From positions 633,900-697,899 of the forward strand of contig JACEUQ010000003.1 of NCBI GenBank assembly GCA_024998815.1: a stretch of 64,000 nucleotides of DNA. The letters run 5' to 3'. How positions within the stretch are numbered: position 1 is the stretch's first letter; each line of letters begins with the position of its first letter. The DNA comes from Opitutus sp. (GTDB lineage Bacteria; Verrucomicrobiota; Verrucomicrobiia; Opitutales; Opitutaceae). Under the pieces are notes generated by a model. It made no database searches and had not been told where the DNA came from. It saw only the letters and a list, made by a program, of their open reading frames with translations. Below, piece by piece: positions 1 through 7,968 of the stretch. Made by a program: the position numbers and the translations under genes.

Positions 1-138
1 TCTCGCGGCTTGCGCCACCAGGGGGAAGCAGGCGCTTTCCGCGCTCAACTCGCGCGCCACCAGGGTGCGCGTCACGGGGTGCTTCTTTTCCTGGGTGGTA
101 CGTTGCTCGGCAGCGGGATCTTTTAACGGGTCAAAAAA
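1..138 (-). pseudogene. Continuation of the ISAs1 transposase in the -1 frame (partial at window edge)
   Basis: On the minus strand, the frame one base back from the annotated transposase reads through FFDPLKDPAAEQ and then RTLVARELSAE and on to the window end with no stop. This is what ISAs1 transposases normally have after the KGNQ block. The switch point is a run of six T (minus strand), read in the zero frame as T TTT TTG, a -1 slippery heptamer pattern. Either one T has been lost or the element uses -1 frameshifting. The catalytic Glu would be encoded beyond base 1. Confidence 0.6.
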
Positions 139-1463
139 GGGGCGCCCGGATCGGGCACTTGCGCTGCTACGATTTTCTGCAAGCCGGGCTGATTGCCTTT
201 GACGGTGAACAGGTAGTCGCCGCCATGCTCCAGTACGATCGCCCGCGCGGTGTCCGCCTGGGTATGCAGGGCATCAAGGCTCACGAGTTTATCGACCAAA
301 TCGAGTCTCTCACACAGGGCGCGGGCGGCGGGAATCTCGTTACTTTTTTCGGCGACGACCTCGCTGCCGAGATAAAACAAGCTCGGCGAGGTAACCGCGG
401 TCACGACGTTTTGTCCGCCGCTGTGCTTGGGGACTTTGCCGTCGATGACCACGATCTCGCTGTCGGGGGGCTCGCCTCGCACCTGACGTTGGTGGGCGAG
501 TAAAACCTCCTCGATGCGCGAGGCCTGAACGCGGGCGAACAGCCGACTAAAGGTGGGCTGGCTGGGAGCGCCGTATTTGCCGCGGCGGCGGATCACCCCG
601 AGGGCTTGGCGTTGGACCGGGGAGAGCCGGCGGGCGAAAGCGGCCAGGTCACGTTGGCCGCGGGGTGCTCCGGCCAGATAGGCCGCCGCCGTGATCGCCA
701 GCAGCGCGTGCAAGGGATAGGCCCCGATGTAGGCGCGGTATTCAGGCACTTGCCGGAAGGCCTCCGCCAGGCTGATTAAATCGGGGGCCTTCAGGGTACT
801 TCGCACCGGAACTTTCGCCTCCACCGCAGCCAGCGAGGGTTTGATCTGCCCTGCCTGAAGAGCTCTCCGGGCCCGGGGCTCCAGCTCGCGCACAAACAAG
901 CGCTTGGGCTTGGCGTGGTGCTCGTAGTAATCGCGCGACTTACGCGTGTTGCCCTTGGTCAGGCCCAACTCGGTCCACCCGGATGCCTTGTATACACTTC
1001 CCGTAAAACGCTCGGGGTCGACGAAGGTTTCCACGACGAGCACGGGGTGCTCGTAACGCGACTGCCAGTCGGCACTGAGCCGGCCGAGCACCCGGCTCAA
1101 AACCGCCGAGCCCAAGTTGGGCACCGCCGGCTTGGGCAGCAGCAGGAACCGCACGTTGTTGACCACCAGCGCCAATCGGCGTCGGCGCTGTTCGCCACTC
1201 CAGCCAATCCACGCCTCCCGGCCGCGCAGGTGCAGCGCCGCCGCCGCAAACACCAGCACCGCCACCCAGGTGCCCTGCGCATCGCTCACCGCGTACAGCA
1301 GCCGCTCGCCCACCGGTTTCACCGCGCCCAGATAGTGATGCTCCTCAAGCAGCCCCTGCGCTCGGGCGTTTAACTCGGGGCTGTCTAGCACCTGCACCTG
1401 CAAGTGGCGCAGCGAAATCACCTCCCCTTGGGGGTTCGACGGGTTCGTTTCGGCCGGCATCAT
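123..1463 (-). CDS. ISAs1-family transposase with DruA-like (DUF4338) N-terminal domain, 3' frameshifted
   Basis: 446 codons to the stop. Residues about 15-195 resemble the DUF4338/DruA domain. Residues about 225-440 are an ISAs1-type DDE transposase: first Asp in VVIDGK (D341), second Asp in SLDALH (D397), an EIP motif at 376-378 and KGNQ at 422-425. The last catalytic Glu of the family lies further downstream and is not in this frame. After the stop, homology continues in the -1 frame to the window edge, so this is a frameshifted or programmed-frameshift gene. A possible terminal sequence of the element lies near 1486-1505, but the other end is outside the window. The family call is confident; activity is unknown. 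Confidence 0.85.
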   Translation of the reverse strand: MMPAETNPSNPQGEVISLRHLQVQVLDSPELNARAQGLLEEHHYLGAVKPVGERLLYAVSDAQGTWVAVLVFAAAALHLRGREAWIGWSGEQRRRRLALVVNNVRFLLLPKPAVPNLGSAVLSRVLGRLSADWQSRYEHPVLVVETFVDPERFTGSVYKASGWTELGLTKGNTRKSRDYYEHHAKPKRLFVRELEPRARRALQAGQIKPSLAAVEAKVPVRSTLKAPDLISLAEAFRQVPEYRAYIGAYPLHALLAITAAAYLAGAPRGQRDLAAFARRLSPVQRQALGVIRRRGKYGAPSQPTFSRLFARVQASRIEEVLLAHQRQVRGEPPDSEIVVIDGKVPKHSGGQNVVTAVTSPSLFYLGSEVVAEKSNEIPAARALCERLDLVDKLVSLDALHTQADTARAIVLEHGGDYLFTVKGNQPGLQKIVAAQVPDPGAPFLTR

Positions 1464-1603
1464 TCACCCAGCCAAAATGATTTCCTAGGGCTTGTCCCGC
1501 TTATTCCGCTCCTTTGTTAGTATTCAGGTGTTTAGCTGTTCAATGAATCGGCGGTGGAATCCCGGTGCCGTTACCACCGGCCGATTTAGCGGTCTACGAA
1601 AGG

Positions 1604-2530
1604 ATGCGCTCTCGGGTATACCTCTTGCCCCTGCTTGGCCTAGCGGCCGCCTGTGCGCTTGCATCCACCTTTACGCCAACGCCCTTGGGAGGGGCGCGGT
1701 TGGGCGCGGCTTCGGGGCGCGAGGGCGGTGTTTTTGAGCTCAGCCCGACCCTGCTGGAAGCGGGCTCCGACGCGGGTGGCGAACGGGGCGTCGGGCCGTT
1801 GATATTTCCCTCTTTCCGGGCGGCGCCCCACCGCGTGCGTTTAATGCCGGAAAAATCTGTTTATGATGGGGATGCGCGGGTTGATTTTGCCGTTGGTCCG
1901 GCCGCCGAAACGGCGCCTCCGCACTCCGCGCGCATGGTTGAGATCGTGTTTACCCGACCACCGCCTCCGCGCGCCCCCGACCCGGGCATTCGGCCCTCCG
2001 ATGTCGATATTCCGCTTTATAAGGCGTGGGTGGCGCTGTTGATCGACAGTCCGCGGCCGCGCCGCGCCCAAACTTATTTGAGTGATCTCAAGAAAATCTT
2101 CGCCGCAGAGGGATTGCCCGAGGAACTCGTTTGGCTGGCCGAGGCCGAATCGAACTTTGATCCGCGGGCTTTGAACGCGAGCGGTGCGCGGGGGCTGTTT
2201 CAACTCATGCCCTACACCGCACGGGAGCTCGGGCTTCGGTTGCAGCCCCAGGACGAACGCGATGATCCCCGCAAAAACGCCCGCGCTGCGGCGGTTCATT
2301 TGCGCCACCTTTACGGCAAATTCGATTCTTGGTCGCTCGCCTTGGCCGCTTACAACGCCGGTGAGGGCTACGTGCGCCGCAGCCTCAAGGCGGCCGACGC
2401 CCAAACTTATGGCGAAATCGCCGAATCGCTCCCGCTCGAAACCCGGGTGTATGTGGCCAAAACGCTGGCGCTTCTGGTGGTGCGTGAGGCGCTTGATGAC
2501 CAGGAGCTTGACGTACTCCTAGGACATTAA
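1604..2530 (+). CDS. Lytic transglycosylase (SLT/MltD-like)
   Basis: Periplasmic murein-cleaving enzyme. An N-terminal hydrophobic segment right after the start (RVYLLPLLGLAAACALA) is a signal peptide or lipoprotein-like leader. The SLT domain lies in the C-terminal half, with ESNFDP containing the catalytic Glu (about residue 182 from this start), then GLFQLMP and AYNAGEG, all standard GH23 motifs. The ATG at 1604 is chosen because it puts the leader at the N-terminus; a GTG at 1565 would add 13 residues. No LysM domain is visible. The central part, residues about 40-140, is low-complexity and unassigned. Confidence 0.88.
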   Translation: MRSRVYLLPLLGLAAACALASTFTPTPLGGARLGAASGREGGVFELSPTLLEAGSDAGGERGVGPLIFPSFRAAPHRVRLMPEKSVYDGDARVDFAVGPAAETAPPHSARMVEIVFTRPPPPRAPDPGIRPSDVDIPLYKAWVALLIDSPRPRRAQTYLSDLKKIFAAEGLPEELVWLAEAESNFDPRALNASGARGLFQLMPYTARELGLRLQPQDERDDPRKNARAAAVHLRHLYGKFDSWSLALAAYNAGEGYVRRSLKAADAQTYGEIAESLPLETRVYVAKTLALLVVREALDDQELDVLLGH

Positions 2531-2667
2531 GCTGAACGGGCGGACGGAGCGCTCCAGCGGCCGGAGCGGCAACGTTGGGATCGGTTAAACGAATAGTGCA
2601 GCGTGGCGGCTGAGGGCTGCTTTTTGAGGTGGCGGCCGGCTGGCAGCGGGGTTTTGCTGGCGGCCGC

Positions 2668-3147
2668 GTGATTTCCGCCCGCAAACACATCGACTACGCT
2701 CTCGGCTTTATCGCCCTGGGGCTGGGCACGGCGGCCCGCGAGGAGTTGGCCTTTCTCAGCCCGGCCGAGTTGCAACACGCCGACAGCCTGCCCGCCCGCC
2801 TCGAAATCGCCATGCTCGAGGAGTACTGGGACGAAGTGCCTCTGCTCGCCCACCAAGCCACGGAGCTCGACCCCAAGCAGGAGCGCCCGTGGATCGCCTG
2901 GGCCTATGCCTTGCGCGAGCAACAGCACATCAGCGCCGCCCGCGATGTGCTCCTGCGCGGCGAGCGTGCCATCGCGCAGCCCAGCCCGTTGGTCGGTTAC
3001 AACTTGGCCTGCTACTATTGTCTGCTGGGCGACCTGCCCGAAGCCATGCGCCGACTCAAATTGGTGTTCGCCCGCGAACCCGCCTGGAAGTCCGAGGCGG
3101 CCACCGACCCCGATCTCGCGGCGCTGCGGCCGGACTATAAGGGTTAA
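2668..3147 (+). CDS. Tetratricopeptide-repeat protein
   Basis: About 159 residues, probably cytoplasmic, with helical TPR-like repeats: LPARLEIAMLEEYWDEV, then PWIAWAYALREQQHISAARDV and VGYNLACYYCLLGDLPEA at regular spacing of roughly 34 residues. No signal peptide. A GTG at 2668 is preferred (protein begins ISARKHIDYALG), because the 13 residues gained from a GTG at 2629 look non-coding. TPR proteins mediate protein contacts; the partner here is unknown. It follows the transglycosylase with a 137-bp gap, so co-transcription is possible but not shown. Confidence 0.7.
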   Translation: MISARKHIDYALGFIALGLGTAAREELAFLSPAELQHADSLPARLEIAMLEEYWDEVPLLAHQATELDPKQERPWIAWAYALREQQHISAARDVLLRGERAIAQPSPLVGYNLACYYCLLGDLPEAMRRLKLVFAREPAWKSEAATDPDLAALRPDYKG

Positions 3148-3201
3148 CCTCAATGCCAGTAAGGAATGGCCAAGATAGATTTAATCGCCTCTAAATCAAG
3201 A

Positions 3202-3333
3202 CCATGGGCGAGACGCCCATGCCACGTTACGAGCCGATGAAAGGGCGGGACGCCCAAGGCACTCGGCCCCGTCCGGACGTAGCATGGGCGTCCCGCCCAT
3301 GGGATTGACGTGGCATGGGCGTCTCGCCCTTGG
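3202..3333. repeat. Nested palindromic repeat with GGGCGAGACGCCC-type cores
   Basis: The outer arms at 3202-3227 and 3308-3333 are inverted copies with few mismatches. Each contains a palindromic core (GGGCGAGACGCCC), and two more related cores (GGGCGGGACGCCC at about 3243 and GGGCGTCCCGCCC at about 3287) lie between them. The whole could fold into a multi-hairpin RNA downstream of the TPR gene. No gene is visible between 3148 and 3717. Confidence 0.75.
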
Positions 3334-3510
3334 GATTGCTGCTGTGTCGGTTATGGTACTTTTATGAATGCCTTACAGGCATTGGGGTTAACCTCAATGC
3401 CGGTAAGGCATGGCTCGGGTGGTGCTCATGATAAGTAACTTGCCTGCTGAAGCGGGGTTGCGGTTGGCAGGGAAGAGTGCGTCGGTCCGGCCATCACCCG
3501 ATCCCCTGAC

Positions 3511-3625
3511 GAACGAGAACGAGTAAGAGAACGAGAACGATCCAATCCCCTTCCACCAATCAGCATGCTAGTGGCACCTCTGAATTTCGTATCGTTCTCG
3601 TTCTCTTAATCTTACTCGTTCTCGG
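3511..3625. repeat. Word-repeat inverted repeat (GAACGAGAACGAG family)
   Basis: The left arm 3511-3542 consists of repeats of GAACGA words. The right arm 3591-3625 is its inverted copy, with TTCTCGTTCTC. The spacer is about 48 bp. A nearly identical single arm occurs at 29417-29451, so this is a dispersed family. It sits between the TPR gene and the 3' end of tpsA, where a bidirectional terminator would be useful. Confidence 0.75.
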
Positions 3626-3717
3626 TCCGATGCCGATTGGCCGAGTTAAAGCACGCCTTGCCGGCATTGAGGCTAAACGGCCTTGGCTGCATCCGTTCTC
3701 CAGGCGGCCCCTTGCGC

Positions 3718-6700
3718 TTATTCCGCCCGCTCGGAAATCACGATCAGCAACTGCCGATTGCCCGAACGGATCAGCACCTGCAGGGGCAGTCCCCCATCCG
3801 GCACCGCGCCCGCCTCGAAGCGACGGGTTTCCGGGTTGAATTGCATCCAGTCCGGCACCGGACTTCCGTCCGCCAGCGATACCGTAATCGCACCCGTCCC
3901 CAAGGCTTCACGGACCTGGGCCGGTAACGCGAAACTGAAGCCGCTCCCAGCCGTCGCCATCGCCTTTGGCACCGACACCGTCACGATATCGCCCTGCACG
4001 CCGCCACCCGCGTTGCCCTGCGAATCCGTATTGAGCGAAATCGAGATGCCTCCCGCGCCAACCTGGCCGGGACCGGTAACCTCACTGACTTCGCCGGCAC
4101 CGCCACTACTCAGGGTGATAACCGTCTCCGGACTGGTATTCTGGATGGGACCGCTGAAGCCACCGGTTTGCGTTCCACTGCTCCCGCTCACCGACGGGGC
4201 TGGCGGGTTGGTCCCACCCGGAGCCAGCGGTGATGCAACGACCGGAGGAACCACGACCGGTGGCGCTGGATCAATCGTCAGGCTGCCGGCATTGAAGCTC
4301 AGGTTGTAGTTCGCATCCGTACCGCTGGCGGTGTGGGTGTAGCTGCCGGAGTTGATTCCGCTGCCACCCGTGGTGCTGACACCGCTGAGCACCGCAAGCG
4401 TCTCACCGTTGACCAGTCCACTGGCGGTGAACCCCGTGACGCTTTGCACCAGACCATTAAAAGCCTTGGTATCGCTGTTGGCCGACACCGTGGCGTTGGC
4501 CTTGTTGATCACCAAGCTGCCGGCATTGAAGCTCAGGTTGTAGTTCGCATCCGTGCCGCTGGCGGTGTGGGTGTAGCTGCCGGCGTTGGTGCCGCTGCCA
4601 CCCGTGGTGCTGACCCCGCTGAGCACCGCAATCGTCTCACCATTGACCAGGCCGCTGGCGGTAAAGCCCGTAACGCTCTGCGCCAGACCGTTGTAGGTCT
4701 GGGTATCGCTGTTGGCCGACACCGTGGCGTTGGCCTTGTTGATAACGCCATCGCTGCCGCTGAAGCTGCTGCCGCTCGTGAGCAGGTAGTTGCCTGCATC
4801 CGCACCCGCCAAAGTCAAATTGCTCAGGGTGTAGCCTAGACCACTGGCCGCATTGGCCTGGCTGAAGCTGCCAGAACCACTGACAGTGACAACGTCGTTG
4901 GTTTCCTTGCCAGTCAGGCCGATGGTTAGCCCCGTCATTGAGTTCGTGCCATCGTAGGTTTTGGTGACACCGCTAGCGGAGGCGGTGAGGTCTTTTGCAC
5001 TCACCTGATGTGCACCGACCACCGTGATGGCGTTGCTAAAGTTGCCACTGTTTTCGGTCACCGTGCCGCTGGTTGCCAATTGATAGCTGCCTACTTTGAC
5101 AAACCCAGCACCCGAGGTGGCTGCACCTTGGGGTGCCAGCGTAAAGGTTGCCGTGCCTCCGCTGCCGTCGGTGAGCGTGATGGCGTTACCGATCGCGCTG
5201 AGGTTGCTGGTGAGGTCGACGATGGTCGTATTGTCACTGGCAAGGTATTGGGCACTGGTGACGCCATAAGTGGTAGCGGTGCCGTAGGTGTTGCTGACAT
5301 TGCCGACGGTGACCAGCAGTTGGTCGGCCGCAACGATCGTGTAGTCGCCGGCGGTGTAGCTGAGGCTGTAGTTGCTAGAGCTGAAACCGGAGGCGACGAG
5401 GACGCCGCTGTAGGTGCCGGCGGTGTTTACGCCACTGTTGCTGCGGCTAATCGCCAGCGTGCCGCCAAGGGCTGAGCTATCTTCGCCACTGACAAAGCCG
5501 TTGTAGCTGACGCCCTTATAGGTGGCTCCATCAGCCTGGGTGACGAATTTGGCGTCCTTGTTGGCGGTGATGGAGAGCGCCGCCTGGTTGATCGTGCTGG
5601 TGGTGTTGGCGGCGAAACTCACCGTGTAATTGCCGCCACTGTTGCCGTCGCTGAGGGTAACGCCGCTCACGGTCACGGTCTTGTTGCCAGCGCCCGCAGT
5701 GGCCGTGTTAAAGGCAAAGCTGCCTCCCGAGAGCGTGTCCCCGGTGAACAGCGTGCCGCTGCTCACCGTCGCCGTGCCAAACGCCGTGGTGGTGCCGTCG
5801 TAGGTCTTGGTGACGTTGCTGGTGGTCAGCGTGATCGGCGCAGCCGTGATGTCGCTGGTGAGCGTGCCACCGGTAAACGTGTAGTTGTTGGCCAGCCCGC
5901 CATTCGCCCCATTGCCCAGCGCAAGACTCCCCACGCTCACCGCCTTGCCCGTGCCGACATGTTTGTTGGCCACACTGCCGGTGCCGCTCAGAACCAAGGT
6001 TTCCGTCCCCACGAGGTTGCCTAGGCTAAAAACGCCGTTGGCCAGACTGGTGGTGCCGTCGTACTGGCGAGTCCCGGTCAGATCGATCGCACGCCTGCTG
6101 ATGGTGCTGGTGGTGTTGGCGGCTTGGGTAATCGTGTAGTTGTTGCCACTGTTGCCGTCGTCGAGGCTGATGCCGCTCACGCTCACCGTCTTGTTGCCCG
6201 TGCCCGCGTTGGCATCGGCGAAGGCAAAACTGCCGCCCGAAATCGTATCCCCGCTGAACAGCGTACCGCTGCCCACCGTCGCGCTACCGGCCGCACTGGT
6301 GGCGCCGTCGTAGGTCTTGGTGACCGCGCTGGTGGTCAACGTGATGGGGGCGGCGCTGATGTCGACCGTGTGCGTGCCGCCGGTGAAGGTGTAGTTGCTG
6401 GCGAGCCCCGCGCTACCTCCGGTGCCGTCCAAGAGCGCGAGCGTGCCCAGGGTGACCGCTTTGCCGGTGCCGACATGCTTGTTGGCCATGCTGCCGCTGC
6501 CACTCAGGCTCAGGGTCTCGCTGTTGGCGAGGTTGCCCAGCGTAAAGACGGTGCTGGCAAGTGCTGTCGTGCCCTCGTACTGGCGGCTGCCCGTGAGGCT
6601 GATCACACGGGGGTCAACCGTCAGACTGCCATTATTATAGGTGATAGCGTAATTACTGTTCGTGAAGGTGCCGCCGGTGGCCGCACTCGCGGCAATCGCA

Positions 6701-7968
6701 TAGCTGGCGACGTTGGCCGTAGCCGCTGCGCCGCTACTGCTCAAGGTAACGCTGCCGATGGTTTCGCTATTCACCAGGCCGCTGGAGGTGAATTCCGTGC
6801 CGGCAAAATTTTGCGTATCGCCATAGGTCTTGGTGGCGTTGCTGGCGGTGACGCTGAGGGCCGCCTGGTTGATCGTACTGGTGGTGTTGGCGGCGTGGGT
6901 AACCGTGTAGTTGTTGCCACTGTTGCCGTCGCTCAGGGTAACACCGCTCACGGTGACGGTCTTGTTGCCAGCGCCTGCGTTGGCCGTGGTGAAGGCAAAG
7001 CTGCCGCCCGAAATCGCATCCGTGCCAAACAGCGTGCCGCTGCTCACCGTTGCCGTGCCCGCCGCACTGGTGCTGCCGTCGTAGGTCTTGGTGACGTTGC
7101 TGGTGGTCAGCGTAAGGGCGGCGCGATTGATCACCAAGCTGCCGGCAGTGAAGCTCAGGTTGTAGTTTGTATCCGTACCGCTGGCGGTGTGAGCATAGGT
7201 GGCGGCGTTGGTGCCGCTGCCGCCGCTGGTGCTGACCCCGCTCAGCACGGAAAGGGTTTCACTGTTGACCAGTCCGCTGACGCTAAAGCCGGTGACACTC
7301 TGCGCCTGCGCGTTGTAGGTGACCGTGCTGCTGTTGGCGGTGACCGTGGCGCTGGCCTTGTTGATCACGCCATCGCTGCCGCTGAAGCTGCTGCCGCCCG
7401 TAAGCAGGTAGTTGCCTACATCCGCACCGGCCAAAGCCAGGTTGCTCAGCGTATAGCCGAGGCTGCTGCCGGCGTTGGCCTGACTGAAGCTGCCCGCGCC
7501 GCTGATGGTGACGGCGTCGCCCGTTTCATTGCCCGTCAGACCGATGGAAACCCCTGCCATGGAGGTGGTGCCATCGTAGGTCTTGGTGACGCCGGTGGCG
7601 GAGGCGGTCAGTGCCTTTTTGTCGATGTTAAGTGCACCCGTGACCACCAGGGTGTTGCTGAAATTGCCGGTGCTGCCCGCCGTGACACTGCCGCCGAGTT
7701 GATAGCTGCCCGCAACCGTCTTGCCCGCGCCACTGGTCGTCGCGCCATTGGGCGAAATCGTGAAGGTGACCCCGTCGGCGACAAACGTGTCGCCACTGCC
7801 TGTCGGCGTCAAAGTGGTGATGGCGTTGCCACCGGCCATATAGGCCGCGCTGGTAATGCTATAGCTCGGATTGGCGGCTCCGTAGGTCATCGCAACGTCG
7901 CCGACCGTCACCAACAACTGACACGGCTGGGACGATGGTGTAGGTGCCGGTCTGGAAGCTGATGTCAT
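3718..7968 (-). CDS. TpsA giant exoprotein, C-terminal part after frameshift (MBG/YDG repeats)
   Basis: 1,416 residues of extracellular repeat sequence. There are many copies of the YDG unit (TKTYDGTTSA and similar) and MBG-type units (FNGLVQSVTGFTASGLVNGE). The C-terminal domain after a Pro-rich linker includes PDWMQFNPETRRF, resembling a cadherin-like/Ig fold. The N-terminal 15 or so residues before QLLVTVGDVAMTYG are not natural: the reading frame is the direct continuation of the upstream 2,666-residue frame, displaced by one base at about 7917-7926. A homologous junction at about 5310-5340 reads YTIVAADQLLVTV uninterrupted, which shows what the intact sequence looked like. Without the upstream signal this part could not be secreted by itself. 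Confidence 0.8.
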   Translation of the reverse strand: MTSASRPAPTPSSQPCQLLVTVGDVAMTYGAANPSYSITSAAYMAGGNAITTLTPTGSGDTFVADGVTFTISPNGATTSGAGKTVAGSYQLGGSVTAGSTGNFSNTLVVTGALNIDKKALTASATGVTKTYDGTTSMAGVSIGLTGNETGDAVTISGAGSFSQANAGSSLGYTLSNLALAGADVGNYLLTGGSSFSGSDGVINKASATVTANSSTVTYNAQAQSVTGFSVSGLVNSETLSVLSGVSTSGGSGTNAATYAHTASGTDTNYNLSFTAGSLVINRAALTLTTSNVTKTYDGSTSAAGTATVSSGTLFGTDAISGGSFAFTTANAGAGNKTVTVSGVTLSDGNSGNNYTVTHAANTTSTINQAALSVTASNATKTYGDTQNFAGTEFTSSGLVNSETIGSVTLSSSGAAATANVASYAIAASAATGGTFTNSNYAITYNNGSLTVDPRVISLTGSRQYEGTTALASTVFTLGNLANSETLSLSGSGSMANKHVGTGKAVTLGTLALLDGTGGSAGLASNYTFTGGTHTVDISAAPITLTTSAVTKTYDGATSAAGSATVGSGTLFSGDTISGGSFAFADANAGTGNKTVSVSGISLDDGNSGNNYTITQAANTTSTISRRAIDLTGTRQYDGTTSLANGVFSLGNLVGTETLVLSGTGSVANKHVGTGKAVSVGSLALGNGANGGLANNYTFTGGTLTSDITAAPITLTTSNVTKTYDGTTTAFGTATVSSGTLFTGDTLSGGSFAFNTATAGAGNKTVTVSGVTLSDGNSGGNYTVSFAANTTSTINQAALSITANKDAKFVTQADGATYKGVSYNGFVSGEDSSALGGTLAISRSNSGVNTAGTYSGVLVASGFSSSNYSLSYTAGDYTIVAADQLLVTVGNVSNTYGTATTYGVTSAQYLASDNTTIVDLTSNLSAIGNAITLTDGSGGTATFTLAPQGAATSGAGFVKVGSYQLATSGTVTENSGNFSNAITVVGAHQVSAKDLTASASGVTKTYDGTNSMTGLTIGLTGKETNDVVTVSGSGSFSQANAASGLGYTLSNLTLAGADAGNYLLTSGSSFSGSDGVINKANATVSANSDTQTYNGLAQSVTGFTASGLVNGETIAVLSGVSTTGGSGTNAGSYTHTASGTDANYNLSFNAGSLVINKANATVSANSDTKAFNGLVQSVTGFTASGLVNGETLAVLSGVSTTGGSGINSGSYTHTASGTDANYNLSFNAGSLTIDPAPPVVVPPVVASPLAPGGTNPPAPSVSGSSGTQTGGFSGPIQNTSPETVITLSSGGAGEVSEVTGPGQVGAGGISISLNTDSQGNAGGGVQGDIVTVSVPKAMATAGSGFSFALPAQVREALGTGAITVSLADGSPVPDWMQFNPETRRFEAGAVPDGGLPLQVLIRSGNRQLLIVISERAE
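4282..4749 (-). repeat. Two tandem 234-bp (78-residue) MBG repeats inside tpsA
   Basis: Copies at 4282-4515 and 4516-4749 are near identical (offset exactly 234 bp, in frame) and encode the SYTHTASGTDANYNLSFNAG type unit. Such high identity suggests recent duplication or gene conversion. Confidence 0.8.

Noticed and set aside
6124-7962. Long plus-strand open frame (612 codons) opposite tpsA
   Set aside because: Antisense shadow of the Gly/Ala/Thr-rich repeats; its translation has no domain or codon logic. The same holds for other plus-strand frames from 8465 to 15991.
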